A DNA stretch of 64,000 nucleotides from an uncultured Lentisphaeria bacterium (GTDB lineage: Bacteria > Verrucomicrobiota > Lentisphaeria > Victivallales > UBA1829): NCBI GenBank assembly GCA_905197955.1, contig CAJKAR010000011.1:38879-102878 (forward strand). The letters are read 5' to 3'. The notes under the pieces were generated by a model that was given only the letters and a program-made list of their open reading frames with translations, made no database searches and was not told the DNA's origin. The position numbers and the translations under genes were made by a program. Position 1 is the first letter of the stretch, and every line of letters starts with the position of its first letter. Positions 51,062 to 60,350 of this stretch are shown piece by piece.

Positions 51062-52128
51062 GAGTGTTTGCCGTCCTGATTCCTCTTCTGTTTCTTGCCG
51101 CCTGTGCGGCGCCGCCGGAACCGAAGCAGCCGGGGAGGGAGGATCTCCGGCTGGAATTCGCTGTCAAACATGCGAATCTCCGGCTGGTGAATACGGCTCT
51201 TTCCAGAAAAGCCGATCCGAATACGTCCGGACGGAATGGAACGCCGGTTCTGATTGTCGCAGCCATGCTCCAGCGGGCGGATCTTCTGGAGGCTCTGCTC
51301 AAGCACGGAGCCGATGTCAACATTGCCGATGAGTTCGGAGACACGGCTCTTCATGCCGCGGTGGCTTCCCGGAAAACGGATGTGGTGGAGCTGCTTCTGA
51401 AGCATCATGCAAATCCGAATGCGGTCGGCAAATATCTGCGGACTCCGGTTCTGGAGGCGGCGCGTCTCGGGAGAATCGAAAATGTCAAACTGCTGCTTGC
51501 CGCGGGCGCGGATCCGGCTGTCAAGGATGAGTTCGGAAGAGGTATTCTCTGCTATGCCGCCATTGCTCCGGTCAATGCGGTTCCTCTTCTGAAGCTCTGC
51601 GAAGAAAGAAACATTCCTCTGGAGGAACCCGAGGAGATTGATCTGATGCGCTCCCCGCTGCTTGCCGCCATGAAACAGGGACAGCCGGAAACGGTGGAAT
51701 TTCTGATGAAGCGGATCGGTGATTTTTCTCCTGCGAACCGTCAGGCGCTCGGCCAGATTGCCATGCGTGTGGCGATCGAAAACAATGAACTGGAGTGGGT
51801 GAAATATCTGACGGCGCACGGGGTTCGACTCAATCAGACTCTTCCGGCGGCATTCCGGGCAACGAAAACGGTCAATATCGAGGGCGTGTACAAGTTCCTT
51901 GCCCGCAATGGCGCGATTGACAAGGGGTATACTCCTCTGATCTGGGCGGCGATTAACAAACGTCCGGAGATCGCCGCTTATCTGGTGGAAAACGGTGCCG
52001 ATGTCTCTGTCATCAGCAACGAAGGGAAGGACGCCCTCGACTACGCCAATGACACCAATACGCGGAAAGCCATTCAAGCCGCTCTCAAGCGGGTGAAAAA
52101 ACAGAAAGCCGCTTCGGGGAAATCCTGA
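51055..52128 (+). CDS. Ankyrin-repeat lipoprotein
   Basis: A 357-residue protein with a lipoprotein signal (LLFLAACAAP, Cys17). It is followed by about eight ankyrin-type repeats; the clearest are LLKHGADVNIADEFGDTALHAA and LLAAGADPAVKDEFGRG, with weaker repeats between 190 and 290. It is presumably a periplasmic protein-binding scaffold. Its start overlaps the rlmN stop. A partner cannot be read from the sequence. Confidence 0.88.
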   Translation: MLRVFAVLIPLLFLAACAAPPEPKQPGREDLRLEFAVKHANLRLVNTALSRKADPNTSGRNGTPVLIVAAMLQRADLLEALLKHGADVNIADEFGDTALHAAVASRKTDVVELLLKHHANPNAVGKYLRTPVLEAARLGRIENVKLLLAAGADPAVKDEFGRGILCYAAIAPVNAVPLLKLCEERNIPLEEPEEIDLMRSPLLAAMKQGQPETVEFLMKRIGDFSPANRQALGQIAMRVAIENNELEWVKYLTAHGVRLNQTLPAAFRATKTVNIEGVYKFLARNGAIDKGYTPLIWAAINKRPEIAAYLVENGADVSVISNEGKDALDYANDTNTRKAIQAALKRVKKQKAASGKS

Positions 52129-52164
52129 ACGCATCCCGATCAGGCGGAAAGGAGTGTCTGACAC

Positions 52165-53241
52165 ATGGAATGGGACTGGAAGGGGATCGGAGTTCGTCTT
52201 CAATCTCTGCTGGACCAGGCGGTGGAATCCGGCGAGGAGTGCGGTTGTCAGCTGGCCGTTTACTGGAATGGCGAACCGGTCGTCTCTCTTGCCGCCGGAT
52301 ATACGACTCCGGAACGGACGGAAAAAATCAGTGAACAGAGTCTTTTCCCGATCTTTTCCGTGGGAAAAGGTATTATGGCGACCGCGTTTCATCGACTCCG
52401 GGAGAAGGGGATCGTTTCCTGTGACACTCGTGTGGCGGATCTCTGGCCGGAGTTCGGATGCCGGGGAAAAGAGACGATTCTGGTCCGGGATATTCTGACG
52501 CATCGGGAAGCGCTGTTTGAACTGCCGGCATATCGCGAGATCGAAGAGCTTGCCGACTGGGATCTGATGTGCCGCCGCATGGAAGCGATGACTCCCGCAT
52601 GGACTCCCGGCGGGAAATGCCAGTATCATCCGATCACCTATGCGTGGCTTCTCGGGGAGACCGCGCACAGGGCGGACGGGCGTTCCTTTCAGAGAATTGT
52701 TCAGGAGGAGGTTCTGGAGCCGCTGCATCTGGACAGCCTCTTTTTCGGGACGACGGAGGAGGCGGATTCCCGTTTTGTCCCTGTGGATGTCTCCGCCGTG
52801 AAGGAAGGCCGCTCATGGCATACGGATTTCATGCATAATCCGGTGATCCGACACGGGTTCATCCCGTCCGCGAACGGGTGCGCGAATGCTCTTTCGATTG
52901 CAAAGCACTATGCCGCGCTTCTCGGCGAAGTGGAAGGGGTGCGTCTGCTTCGGCCGGAAACGGTGGCGGATGCGGCAATCCTGCGGCGCGCTCCGGAGGA
53001 TCCTGTTCCTCCGGAGGGAACCTGGCAGCGTTTCGGACTCGGATACGCTCTGTACGGGCCTGAAAACAATCTCGGGGCTCTGTTCGGACATGGGGGCGCG
53101 CTTGGGGCGGAGGGATTCGCGGATCGGATGCATGGGATCGCAGTCGGGTTTACGAAAAACAAAGTGACTGCCACGCATCCGGTTCATCCGCTTCGCGATC
53201 GGATTTCCAAGGTGCTCGGACTTCCTCCGCGGCACTGGTAG
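52165..53241 (+). CDS. Class C beta-lactamase-fold serine hydrolase
   Basis: A 358-residue protein of the EstB/penicillin-binding family without a signal peptide, so probably cytosolic. The active-site motifs are SVGK (Ser65, Lys68), YHP with Tyr154, and GHGGALG in the place of the KTG box. Members include esterases and D-aminopeptidases; beta-lactam resistance is unlikely given the location and the HGG motif. AGGAG is 10 or more bases before the ATG. It is the last gene of the co-directional run and converges on the GH gene at 53279. Confidence 0.87.
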   Translation: MEWDWKGIGVRLQSLLDQAVESGEECGCQLAVYWNGEPVVSLAAGYTTPERTEKISEQSLFPIFSVGKGIMATAFHRLREKGIVSCDTRVADLWPEFGCRGKETILVRDILTHREALFELPAYREIEELADWDLMCRRMEAMTPAWTPGGKCQYHPITYAWLLGETAHRADGRSFQRIVQEEVLEPLHLDSLFFGTTEEADSRFVPVDVSAVKEGRSWHTDFMHNPVIRHGFIPSANGCANALSIAKHYAALLGEVEGVRLLRPETVADAAILRRAPEDPVPPEGTWQRFGLGYALYGPENNLGALFGHGGALGAEGFADRMHGIAVGFTKNKVTATHPVHPLRDRISKVLGLPPRHW

Positions 53242-53278
53242 GAGAAGATTCCGGACCAGGAGATTTCAAGATGCTGTC

Positions 53279-56200
53279 TCAGGGATAGACAATCTCAAAA
53301 AACGGGGTGCCGAACTCGAATTTGGAGGTGTCGAATGCCAGAGACAGTTTCCCGTCCCGGAAGATCGCGTCGAGTTTCCGTTCCCTGGTTCCATCCAGAT
53401 TCAGCGCATAGACGGATGGCGCTTCTTTCGAGCCATTTGCCAGAGTCAGCGCAAACTGGCCGCTTCGCCAGAGAAGTGGAAATGTGCCGAAGTCGATCTC
53501 CACATCAAACCGCTCGTTGTTGAATACGGTGTGCTCGCTGACCGCCATGGTGGCGATAATCAGGAGGATGCGTCTGCTTTCGCGCAGGGATGCGGCGGAA
53601 TCCAGAGCGATTGCCGTGAGTGAAGCGGGGACGGAACACTCGGAAATGGTCATTGCATTGAGCTTGACGGCACGATTCTTCTTGAGAATTGCGCCCTCCA
53701 GTTTCGGAGTCGTGACCGTGAGGGTTTTCTGCGGAATATCCGCGGTGATTTCTCCGGTTTCACTTTGATAGATTCCTTTATCGGGATCTGTCGGATTCTG
53801 TGTTCCGATCACATTGTAGGAGCGCAGGTTCTGCACCAGTTTCCGGGCAAGCGCATCCCCGCCGAGGGTTTCACGGATTTCGGCGAACATTCCGCCACCA
53901 TAGGTTCGGGCGAAGCGTTCGGGCAAAACCTTGATGCTGTCGCGAACGGAGGCAGCGCCGTCATACGAACAGCCGATTTTCGTGACCATGAAGAGACGGC
54001 TGTATTCTCCGCCGATCGCATTCATGAAATCCGCTGACTGCATGGCGCGTTTCGGAATCGTCACTTCGAGCTTGTGCTTTGCTTCCGCGACATCGCCCCG
54101 CTGCCAGGCAAATGCGGTAATGATTTCGTTCACTCTCGCCATCGGGCTCAGGCTGCCCTCAAAGACTCTTCCGTTCAGAGGCGTGTGCCAGAGCGCGACC
54201 GTATTTCCATGCTGTGTCAGCATATCCCATCCCTGAAGAGCCGCATAAGCTCCCCACATCAGTCCGGCTTCATGCACATACCGGTTGTACGGGGAATGAG
54301 AATATTCGGTCATCAGAAAAGGACGGTCGAAAAAGCGGTTGATTCCGGCACGGCCGATATAAGAGTTCCGATCGGTGATGGAGCTCTCCTGACCGGTCAT
54401 GATTCCCTGTCCGCGGAACCAGCGCAGATTGTAGAGCTTCTGACGGTAGTTCCGGACGGGCAGAGCAACCAGATTCGGATGCGAAAAATACGTGTGCATC
54501 GCAACGGCGGTCAGGGGCAGACGCGGAGGAATATCCATCAGACGCATGTACATGTCCCAGTTGGTGATGACGCCCCGGAATCCGATCTGCCGGACTTCGT
54601 TCCTGTAGAAATCCGACATATCCGTCAGAACCCGTTCGACCCACTCCCGTGCCTCCTGCGACTTCTGCAGAAGTTCCAGATTCAGCTCCGGCGGAACACT
54701 TCCCGGATGCGCTGCCAGATAACTTTTCTGCCACTGCGGATTCAGTTCGCCCCAGTAGTTCTTCTGGTTGTCCTGCTCGTTCAGGAGCGTGAGGCCGACA
54801 ATCATCGGATCATCCAGCATCCGTGTGCCGGTATAGGGATTGACATGTTTCATCATGTAATGGAAGCCCGCGCGCCAGTTGTCGCGATAATCGTCGCGGA
54901 AAAGCATTCCGGTTTTGAAGTCGAAGTCGACCGTTGCGGCGGTCCATGCGGTTCGTGCGGAGACAATGTCCGGAAGCAGATAGATGTTCCGTTTCCGGAG
55001 ACAGGCGACAAAATAATCCCAGCGGTCCTCAAATGTCTTGTCGATCGGCAGCTCCTCCATTCGCCGCGGCAGGGGAACCTGCGCGATCGTGACCGGCTTT
55101 TTCGGATAACCGTTTTTCCCCGTCAGCGATCCGTCCGGATAATGGATCCGGATCAGATTGAAGCCGCGAAGACGGACGGCTTCCGCAAACTCTTCTATTT
55201 CCGCCTTGCTCATGGCATACAGACGGTGCTGCCAGGATCCCGGCGTCATCGTGAAACTCCGAAAACGGATGGTTCTCGAAGGTTCCTTTTCATACGCCAG
55301 TTTCCCCTCGCTGTTGACAATGATTCTCCCCAGTTTCCCGATTGCCGGCTCCTGGGCAAGAAATCCGGAAAGATCCAGTGCGCTTCCCGCTTTGACATCC
55401 AGCATCGGAATCCGTTTCGGCTGGACATAGACCCATTCCACGGGATCCATTTTGATCGGCCGCCATTCGGGGGAACGGAGAATTTTGACAATATTGTCGG
55501 TCTTCTCGCGGAATGGAACCGCTCCGCAGAACAATTTCCATCCTTCGCTGCCGCTTTTTACCTGAAGAGCGATCAGATTCGTCCCCTTTTCCACAGGAAA
55601 GTTGAAGATATGATTTTCCTTGCTGAACGGGGTCACCATGTTTCCGGTTTTCAGAGTCTCATAGACGGATCTGCCGTTGATGAGAAAATCAAACCACCAG
55701 TCCGCTCCGATTCCAATCTGCATAAAACCTTCCGACTTCGATTCAAAGCGATTCAGGAGAAGAGCCGTTTTTCCAGTTTCCGCCTTTCCCGCAACACTTG
55801 TGAGATCCAGCAAGTCATTCGCCAGAGTGACAGGAATACCTTTCACGCCTCCAATTTCCGGCGGAAGAGTGGAATGTGTCTTCCAGTTTTTCCAGTTCAC
55901 GGAAGCCGGAAGCACTCCCGGATACAGCATCCATTCCCGATTCAGGGCAAGCGGAAGGTGATTGCGGATTTTCTCTGTTCGAACCGAACCCAGATACAAA
56001 ACCGCATTCAATGGATAGGTGCCCAGCATAAACATCGGGAGACGGATTTTTTCCCGGAGATCCCGGTCCACGGTAATTTCATGGGTGACCTTTGTCCACT
56101 CTTTTCCGACTTTGAATGTTTTGATGCTCCGCTTTGAGAGACCTTTCCACGGTTTGCCGTCCTGAATGATATTCAGACTGAGATTCCCGAATTCGGTCCC

Positions 56201-56491
56201 TTTGATCCAGAAGGTGAGACGCAGACGGTCCCCTTTTTTTAGATCGGCGTCTTTCCGGAGATTGAGCTGTGCTCCGGAAGAGGTATCGTCCGGTTTGGAG
56301 AGAATTTTCAGCGCGATTGTCTTTTCCCCGTCGGGAGTTTTCTCCTCTGACGGAATCTGTCCGATCCGGTTTTTCGTCAGAAGAATCTCTTTTCCGGAAA
56401 AAGGCGTATCCCATTTCTGTTCGTGGATGATCTCTCCAAACAAGGCAGCTCCGCTCAGAAAGAGAAGCGCCAGAATCAGCTGTTTCAACAT
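53279..56491 (-). CDS. Large secreted clan GH-A-like glycoside hydrolase
   Basis: A 1070-residue protein with a signal peptide (LFLSGAALFG). N-terminal beta domains (about 20-330) include a carbohydrate-binding-like fold. The TIM barrel has Glu572 in LLNEQDNQ as candidate acid/base and Glu729 in LMTEYSH as nucleophile, and there is a C-terminal beta region. It is more like the 33671 protein (KAGSALDLS, NEQ, TEYxH, GAYAALQG) than the 6120 one. GGAGG precedes the ATG. It is the second gene of an operon, 24 bases after the pseudopilin gene, under the AraC regulator at 57439. The substrate is unknown. Confidence 0.82.
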   Translation of the reverse strand: MLKQLILALLFLSGAALFGEIIHEQKWDTPFSGKEILLTKNRIGQIPSEEKTPDGEKTIALKILSKPDDTSSGAQLNLRKDADLKKGDRLRLTFWIKGTEFGNLSLNIIQDGKPWKGLSKRSIKTFKVGKEWTKVTHEITVDRDLREKIRLPMFMLGTYPLNAVLYLGSVRTEKIRNHLPLALNREWMLYPGVLPASVNWKNWKTHSTLPPEIGGVKGIPVTLANDLLDLTSVAGKAETGKTALLLNRFESKSEGFMQIGIGADWWFDFLINGRSVYETLKTGNMVTPFSKENHIFNFPVEKGTNLIALQVKSGSEGWKLFCGAVPFREKTDNIVKILRSPEWRPIKMDPVEWVYVQPKRIPMLDVKAGSALDLSGFLAQEPAIGKLGRIIVNSEGKLAYEKEPSRTIRFRSFTMTPGSWQHRLYAMSKAEIEEFAEAVRLRGFNLIRIHYPDGSLTGKNGYPKKPVTIAQVPLPRRMEELPIDKTFEDRWDYFVACLRKRNIYLLPDIVSARTAWTAATVDFDFKTGMLFRDDYRDNWRAGFHYMMKHVNPYTGTRMLDDPMIVGLTLLNEQDNQKNYWGELNPQWQKSYLAAHPGSVPPELNLELLQKSQEAREWVERVLTDMSDFYRNEVRQIGFRGVITNWDMYMRLMDIPPRLPLTAVAMHTYFSHPNLVALPVRNYRQKLYNLRWFRGQGIMTGQESSITDRNSYIGRAGINRFFDRPFLMTEYSHSPYNRYVHEAGLMWGAYAALQGWDMLTQHGNTVALWHTPLNGRVFEGSLSPMARVNEIITAFAWQRGDVAEAKHKLEVTIPKRAMQSADFMNAIGGEYSRLFMVTKIGCSYDGAASVRDSIKVLPERFARTYGGGMFAEIRETLGGDALARKLVQNLRSYNVIGTQNPTDPDKGIYQSETGEITADIPQKTLTVTTPKLEGAILKKNRAVKLNAMTISECSVPASLTAIALDSAASLRESRRILLIIATMAVSEHTVFNNERFDVEIDFGTFPLLWRSGQFALTLANGSKEAPSVYALNLDGTRERKLDAIFRDGKLSLAFDTSKFEFGTPFFEIVYP

Positions 56492-56515
56492 AATAAATCC
56501 TCCGTAATTGAACGA

Positions 56516-57316
56516 TTATTCCCACCAGCGGTTGTGCCGCCGGGTATTCATGGTAAGAGTGGACATAAAGGGCTCGCAGGAGTAGGGATCCAGCGGATTG
56601 TAGAGCAGAAAACTGCCGACATGCATATCGCTGAACAGCACATTGCAGCTTTTAGAGTGCCGTCCGGCGGGACGTCCCCGATAGATCCCGGTGTCTCCCG
56701 AAACGGATAGCGAGAACCGATACTGCCCTTCATTCAGATTCAACGGTGGATCGCCTCCGCCGTTTTGCCGCCAGGTTTCCGCAATCAGAATCTTGGAGGA
56801 TGGATTTTTCATGGCTGTGATTTTCATTGTTTCATCTTCCGTGAGACCTTTTCCGTTGATCCACGCATTCAGCAGGTAGCCGTTGGCTCCATAGTGCGGG
56901 GTGTCCTGCCAGAAGGTTCGGCTGTTCGGTACCGGCATGGAAGGACAACGGAACACTGCACTGGTCAGATATCCTTTGCCCTTGATCTCTCTCCAGGCTT
57001 CGTCGATTCCCATCAGGCGCATTCCCCAGTGCGGAGTTCCGAGGCTGCCGTTGCTGTTGGTCAGGATTGGATTCATAAAATCATCGTTGTCCGTAAGATA
57101 CGCGGCATAGGCGATTCCGATCTGTTTCAGATTCGAAAGACAGGATGCGTTCCGCCCTTTCTCCCGAGCCGCATTCAATGCCGGCAGAAGCATCCCCGCT
57201 AGGATCGCTATGATTGCAATTACCACAAGGAGTTCTATCAATGTGAAAAATGAGATGTTTTCCGGATGCCTCCGGCATAAATCGGAACAGATCCTGTACT
57301 GGTTGTATGCTTTCAT
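56516..57316 (-). CDS. Type IV pseudopilin-like secreted protein (variant H-x9-DM)
   Basis: A 266-residue protein. The prepilin-type segment SFFTLIELLVVIAIIAILAG follows an unusually long 23-residue leader; after it come MLLPALNAAREKGRNASC and a globular domain. The C-terminal motif is His-x9-Asp-Met (RHSKSCNVLFSDMH), so the Gly of the usual H-x9-DG is lost. The residue before the cleavage site is Phe, not Gly. AAGGAA lies before the ATG. First gene of the operon with the GH-A-like gene. Confidence 0.83.
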   Translation of the reverse strand: MKAYNQYRICSDLCRRHPENISFFTLIELLVVIAIIAILAGMLLPALNAAREKGRNASCLSNLKQIGIAYAAYLTDNDDFMNPILTNSNGSLGTPHWGMRLMGIDEAWREIKGKGYLTSAVFRCPSMPVPNSRTFWQDTPHYGANGYLLNAWINGKGLTEDETMKITAMKNPSSKILIAETWRQNGGGDPPLNLNEGQYRFSLSVSGDTGIYRGRPAGRHSKSCNVLFSDMHVGSFLLYNPLDPYSCEPFMSTLTMNTRRHNRWWE

Positions 57317-57351
57317 GGAACAATTCCTTCTGCTGCGTTTGTTTTCCTGAT

Positions 57352-57357
57352 ATTATA
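57352..57357 (-). promoter_or_regulatory. -10 box of the third pseudopilin/GH operon
   Basis: A perfect TATAAT on the minus strand, 35 bases before the start codon. No -35 box stands out at 16-18 bases, consistent with an activator-dependent promoter. Confidence 0.45.
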
Positions 57358-57438
57358 CACGATTTTTCCGGAAGAAAATGGTCTGATTGAGCGGTGCGGA
57401 GGAAAATGCGGGAAAATATTAATACAGTCCAAAGAGAG

Positions 57439-58326
57439 TCAGGAGAAGAGAGCGAACTTTTTCCGGAACTCTCCGGGAGAGATTCCGGTCTCCTTTCGGA
57501 ACGCCCGGTAGAAATAGCTCAGATCGTTGAATCCACAGAGTGTAGAGATCTCAATGACAGGTTTTTTTGTTTCCAGCAGAAGGCGTTTTGTGTTTTTGAT
57601 CCGGATGCGGAAGAGGGTCTGCCCGATGCTTTCGCCATATTCTTTCCGGTAGGTGTTGCAGAGATGAATATGGGTGATGCCCAGATCCGCTGCGGCTTTC
57701 TGATAATCGAACGGTTCCATGTAATTCTGTTCGATGCGGGAAAGGACGTAGGCGATCATGGTGCTGCGGCGTTTTCGGGAGAAGGTTCTGGAGCTGAGAC
57801 GGGTCATCCGGATCAGGAGTTCGGTCAGATAGAGTTTCAGCATCATGACGGAATTCGGGTCGTTGAGGAGATATTCCCGTCTCATTTCCTGGACAAGGGT
57901 CTGGATTTTCCGGTTGGAGTTGATGAGATAGAGCTGATCGCGGATCATGTGTCTGGTTTCCTGATGGGGAATTTCGAAGATCGAGAAGAAATCGTTGTCG
58001 CCTTTTAATTCGCCGAGCCAGTCGGCGATGACTTTTTTCCGGAAAAGAATATTGCTGAGCGTGATATCGGATTCCTGCTCAAATGTGGTGAGGTCGTCTG
58101 GATGAATCAGACAGATGAATCCGGGGCCGAACGGGTAGCGTTTCCCGTTGATGACCAGAATGCCCGTCCCGGAATAGATATAGAAAATCTTCCAGAAATC
58201 TCTCCGGTACAGAACGTGTGTTTCGGAATTGTACATGGCTCTGGTGTTTTTCCCGCGGAAAACTGCAATCGGAAGATCCGGCGAAAAAAAATCCTTTGCT
58301 CTCAGCAGAATACATGTTTCTTCCAT
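57439..58326 (-). CDS. AraC-family transcriptional regulator
   Basis: A 295-residue regulator with an N-terminal cupin-like domain (YIYSGTGILVINGKRYPFGPGFICLIHP) and a C-terminal double HTH (FDYQKAAADLGITHIHLCNTYRKEYG and VIEISTLCGFNDLSYFYRAFRKETGISPGEFRKK). Of several in-frame starts the ATG at 58326 is chosen for protein length, though its ribosome site is weak; one at 58356 is possible. It lies upstream of the pseudopilin/GH pair in the same direction and divergent from the GH99-like gene, and could control both. Confidence 0.9.
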   Translation of the reverse strand: MEETCILLRAKDFFSPDLPIAVFRGKNTRAMYNSETHVLYRRDFWKIFYIYSGTGILVINGKRYPFGPGFICLIHPDDLTTFEQESDITLSNILFRKKVIADWLGELKGDNDFFSIFEIPHQETRHMIRDQLYLINSNRKIQTLVQEMRREYLLNDPNSVMMLKLYLTELLIRMTRLSSRTFSRKRRSTMIAYVLSRIEQNYMEPFDYQKAAADLGITHIHLCNTYRKEYGESIGQTLFRIRIKNTKRLLLETKKPVIEISTLCGFNDLSYFYRAFRKETGISPGEFRKKFALFS

Positions 58327-58471
58327 ATCCCGTCTCGCTTTCCTGAATAGTTTCATGGGAAACTGTATCATGAAAACGATCATTTTTCAAAAAAAACAAA
58401 TTGGACTCCATTAATATTTTTCAGAGATTTTCCCGCGAAAAGAGCGGAAGCAAAGCGGTTTTTCTTTTTTG

Positions 58472-58480
58472 TGATATAAT
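58472..58480 (+). promoter_or_regulatory. Extended -10 promoter of the GH99-like gene
   Basis: TGATATAAT, an extended -10 with a perfect TATAAT, 34 bases before the start at 58515. No clear -35. Confidence 0.6.
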
Positions 58481-58514
58481 TTCAGCAGCAACCTTGGAAT
58501 GGAGTCCTGTAAAA

Positions 58515-59639
58515 ATGAAAAAAAGACCGATTGTATCCACCTTCTACTTCCCGAACTGGCATGTTGATCCCCGCAATGAAATGTACCACGGACGAACCTG
58601 GACCGAATGGCGCGTAACGCAGTATGCCACTCCGCGCTTTCCGGGACATGAGCAGCCGAAAATTCCCTTGTGGGGATATGGCGATGAGGCCGATCCCGCG
58701 GTTATGGAAACGAAGATCAAAGCCGCAAGCGAACATGGAATCGACAATTTCACCTTTGATTTTTATTTTTTTGAGGATGGCCCCTATCGCGAGCGCTGTC
58801 TGAATAACGGATTTCTGAAGGCTGCCAACCGGAATGATCTCTCTTTTTCCATCATGTGGGCCAATCACGATCACATCTATTCTCATCCGGGCAGTTACTG
58901 GAAGCCGGCGGAATCCGTATGGAAGGGGACAGTAAATGTGGAAACCTTCCGGAAGTGCACCGATTACTGTATGAAACACTATTTCCCCCAGCCGAACTAT
59001 CTGCGCATCAACGGAGCGTTGCATTTCGGGATTTACCGTCCCTGGAACATGATTCGGGAGATGGGCGGTATTCAGGTGTTCAAACAGGAACTGGCGGATT
59101 TCCGCGCCCGAGTGGAACAGGCCGGTCTGGGAAAGATTCATCTTGACATGCCTGCATCCGGGTTCGCCGAATGGGATCATATTGAAAATGCGAGTGATAT
59201 TCTTTTGGAACTCGGAGCAGATTCCACCTTTGAATACGGATGGGGATATAAAGATGTATTTCCCGCGTATGAATATGAAAAATGGGCGGAGAAAAATATA
59301 TGGAATCAGAAACGATTTCTGGAAAAACTGCGGGTCCCCTGCAATCCGGTTGTGATGCCTGGATGGGACAGTTCGCCCCGAACGGTGCAGTCGGATATGT
59401 TTGAGGCGGTCGGGTATCCGTTTACCCCTGTCATTACGGAATCCTCGCCGGAGAAGTTTGAACATGCGTTGCGCAGCATCGCCGAACTCATGGATTCGGA
59501 GAATGCAGGTCCCATGCTGAATCTTTCCTGCTGGAATGAGTGGACCGAAGGAGCGTATCTGGAGCCGGATACCAAACATGGATATGGGTATCTTGAGGCT
59601 GTCCGGAATGTATTCGGGCGTTCGGAGAAATCCCGGTAA
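58515..59639 (+). CDS. GH99/WbsX-like glycan-processing protein
   Basis: A 374-residue protein of the GH99-like WbsX family. FYFPNWHVDPRN, GIDNFTFDFYFFEDGPY and the C-terminal CWNEWTEGAYLEPD with paired Glu are family marks. There is no signal peptide. WbsX-like proteins occur in polysaccharide loci; endo-mannosidase-type activity is known for true GH99, but this group is poorly characterised. GGAG is 10 bases before the ATG. A good terminator follows, so it is monocistronic. Confidence 0.85.
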   Translation: MKKRPIVSTFYFPNWHVDPRNEMYHGRTWTEWRVTQYATPRFPGHEQPKIPLWGYGDEADPAVMETKIKAASEHGIDNFTFDFYFFEDGPYRERCLNNGFLKAANRNDLSFSIMWANHDHIYSHPGSYWKPAESVWKGTVNVETFRKCTDYCMKHYFPQPNYLRINGALHFGIYRPWNMIREMGGIQVFKQELADFRARVEQAGLGKIHLDMPASGFAEWDHIENASDILLELGADSTFEYGWGYKDVFPAYEYEKWAEKNIWNQKRFLEKLRVPCNPVVMPGWDSSPRTVQSDMFEAVGYPFTPVITESSPEKFEHALRSIAELMDSENAGPMLNLSCWNEWTEGAYLEPDTKHGYGYLEAVRNVFGRSEKSR

Positions 59640-59680
59640 AGGATTGCGGCTGGATTTTCTGGAGAAGGCTGCGGGGGCGG

Positions 59681-59715
59681 ATGCGGGACAGGATGCGTTC
59701 TGTCCCGTATTTTTC
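59681..59715 (+). terminator. Intrinsic terminator after the GH99-like gene
   Basis: ATGCGGGACAG (59681-59691) pairs with CTGTCCCGTAT (59700-59710), with one G-U pair and an 8-base loop, then a T-run. Confidence 0.85.
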
Positions 59716-59717
59716 TG

Positions 59718-60350
59718 CTAGAGAGATTCCGGATGGCGGAAGAACTCTTCCGTATATTTCAGGAAGTGTCCCACGTGAATGCCGTCAACAAGCGAGTGAT
59801 TCAGCTGAAGGGAGATCGGGATCATGAAACGTTCATCCATTTTTCCCCAGGCAAGAATCACAATGCTCTGTTTCAGCGAGAGAGCCGCCTGCGAGAGCGC
59901 GGTGAAGCCATACCATGGGACACAGCTTGCGCAGATGTAGTCATTGCGCTTTCGGGTATCCGGATCGAATTTTCCTGTTTTTGCCTCTTCGACCGCGGGA
60001 GCGGCCTGTTTCAGAAAGTCGCTGAAGTGATCGGCATATTCAGTGAGAGCCATATTGAATTCCCCGTCCGGCGTCATGATGGTGGTCAGAGCGGCGATAT
60101 GTTCAAATTCAATGACTTTCTCATCCTCTGTGATTCTCTGACGCATTTGCGGTACCTGATTCAAGGCTTTCAGAATGGAAAAAAGGGTCATCAGGAAAAA
60201 GGAATGACGGTTTTGTTTTGCGAATCGGTAGAGCGCTTCCGCGTTCGCCTGAAGAGTGATATTGAAAAGCTGGTTTTCAAACTGGCGGTAGTAGCGGAAC
60301 TTGGAAAGACGGTTCCAGTGATTCAGATCGATTTCATGAAAAGAATTCAT
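59718..60350 (-). CDS. Chloramphenicol acetyltransferase-like acyltransferase
   Basis: A 210-residue protein of the CatA family. The catalytic motif is NHSLVDG, with His185 and Asp189 (His-x3-Asp), and WNRLSKFRYYRQFENQLFNIT is the family start. Many such chromosomal genes in gut and anaerobic bacteria have unknown acceptors, so drug resistance should not be assumed. Its ATG overlaps the stop of the upstream gene by four bases. Confidence 0.88.
   Translation of the reverse strand: MNSFHEIDLNHWNRLSKFRYYRQFENQLFNITLQANAEALYRFAKQNRHSFFLMTLFSILKALNQVPQMRQRITEDEKVIEFEHIAALTTIMTPDGEFNMALTEYADHFSDFLKQAAPAVEEAKTGKFDPDTRKRNDYICASCVPWYGFTALSQAALSLKQSIVILAWGKMDERFMIPISLQLNHSLVDGIHVGHFLKYTEEFFRHPESL

Noticed and set aside
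59718..60350. Annotation of the CAT-like gene as chloramphenicol resistance
   Set aside because: The His-x3-Asp motif shows only acyltransferase capacity; location in an operon with an exported repeat protein and no mobile element give no support for resistance.
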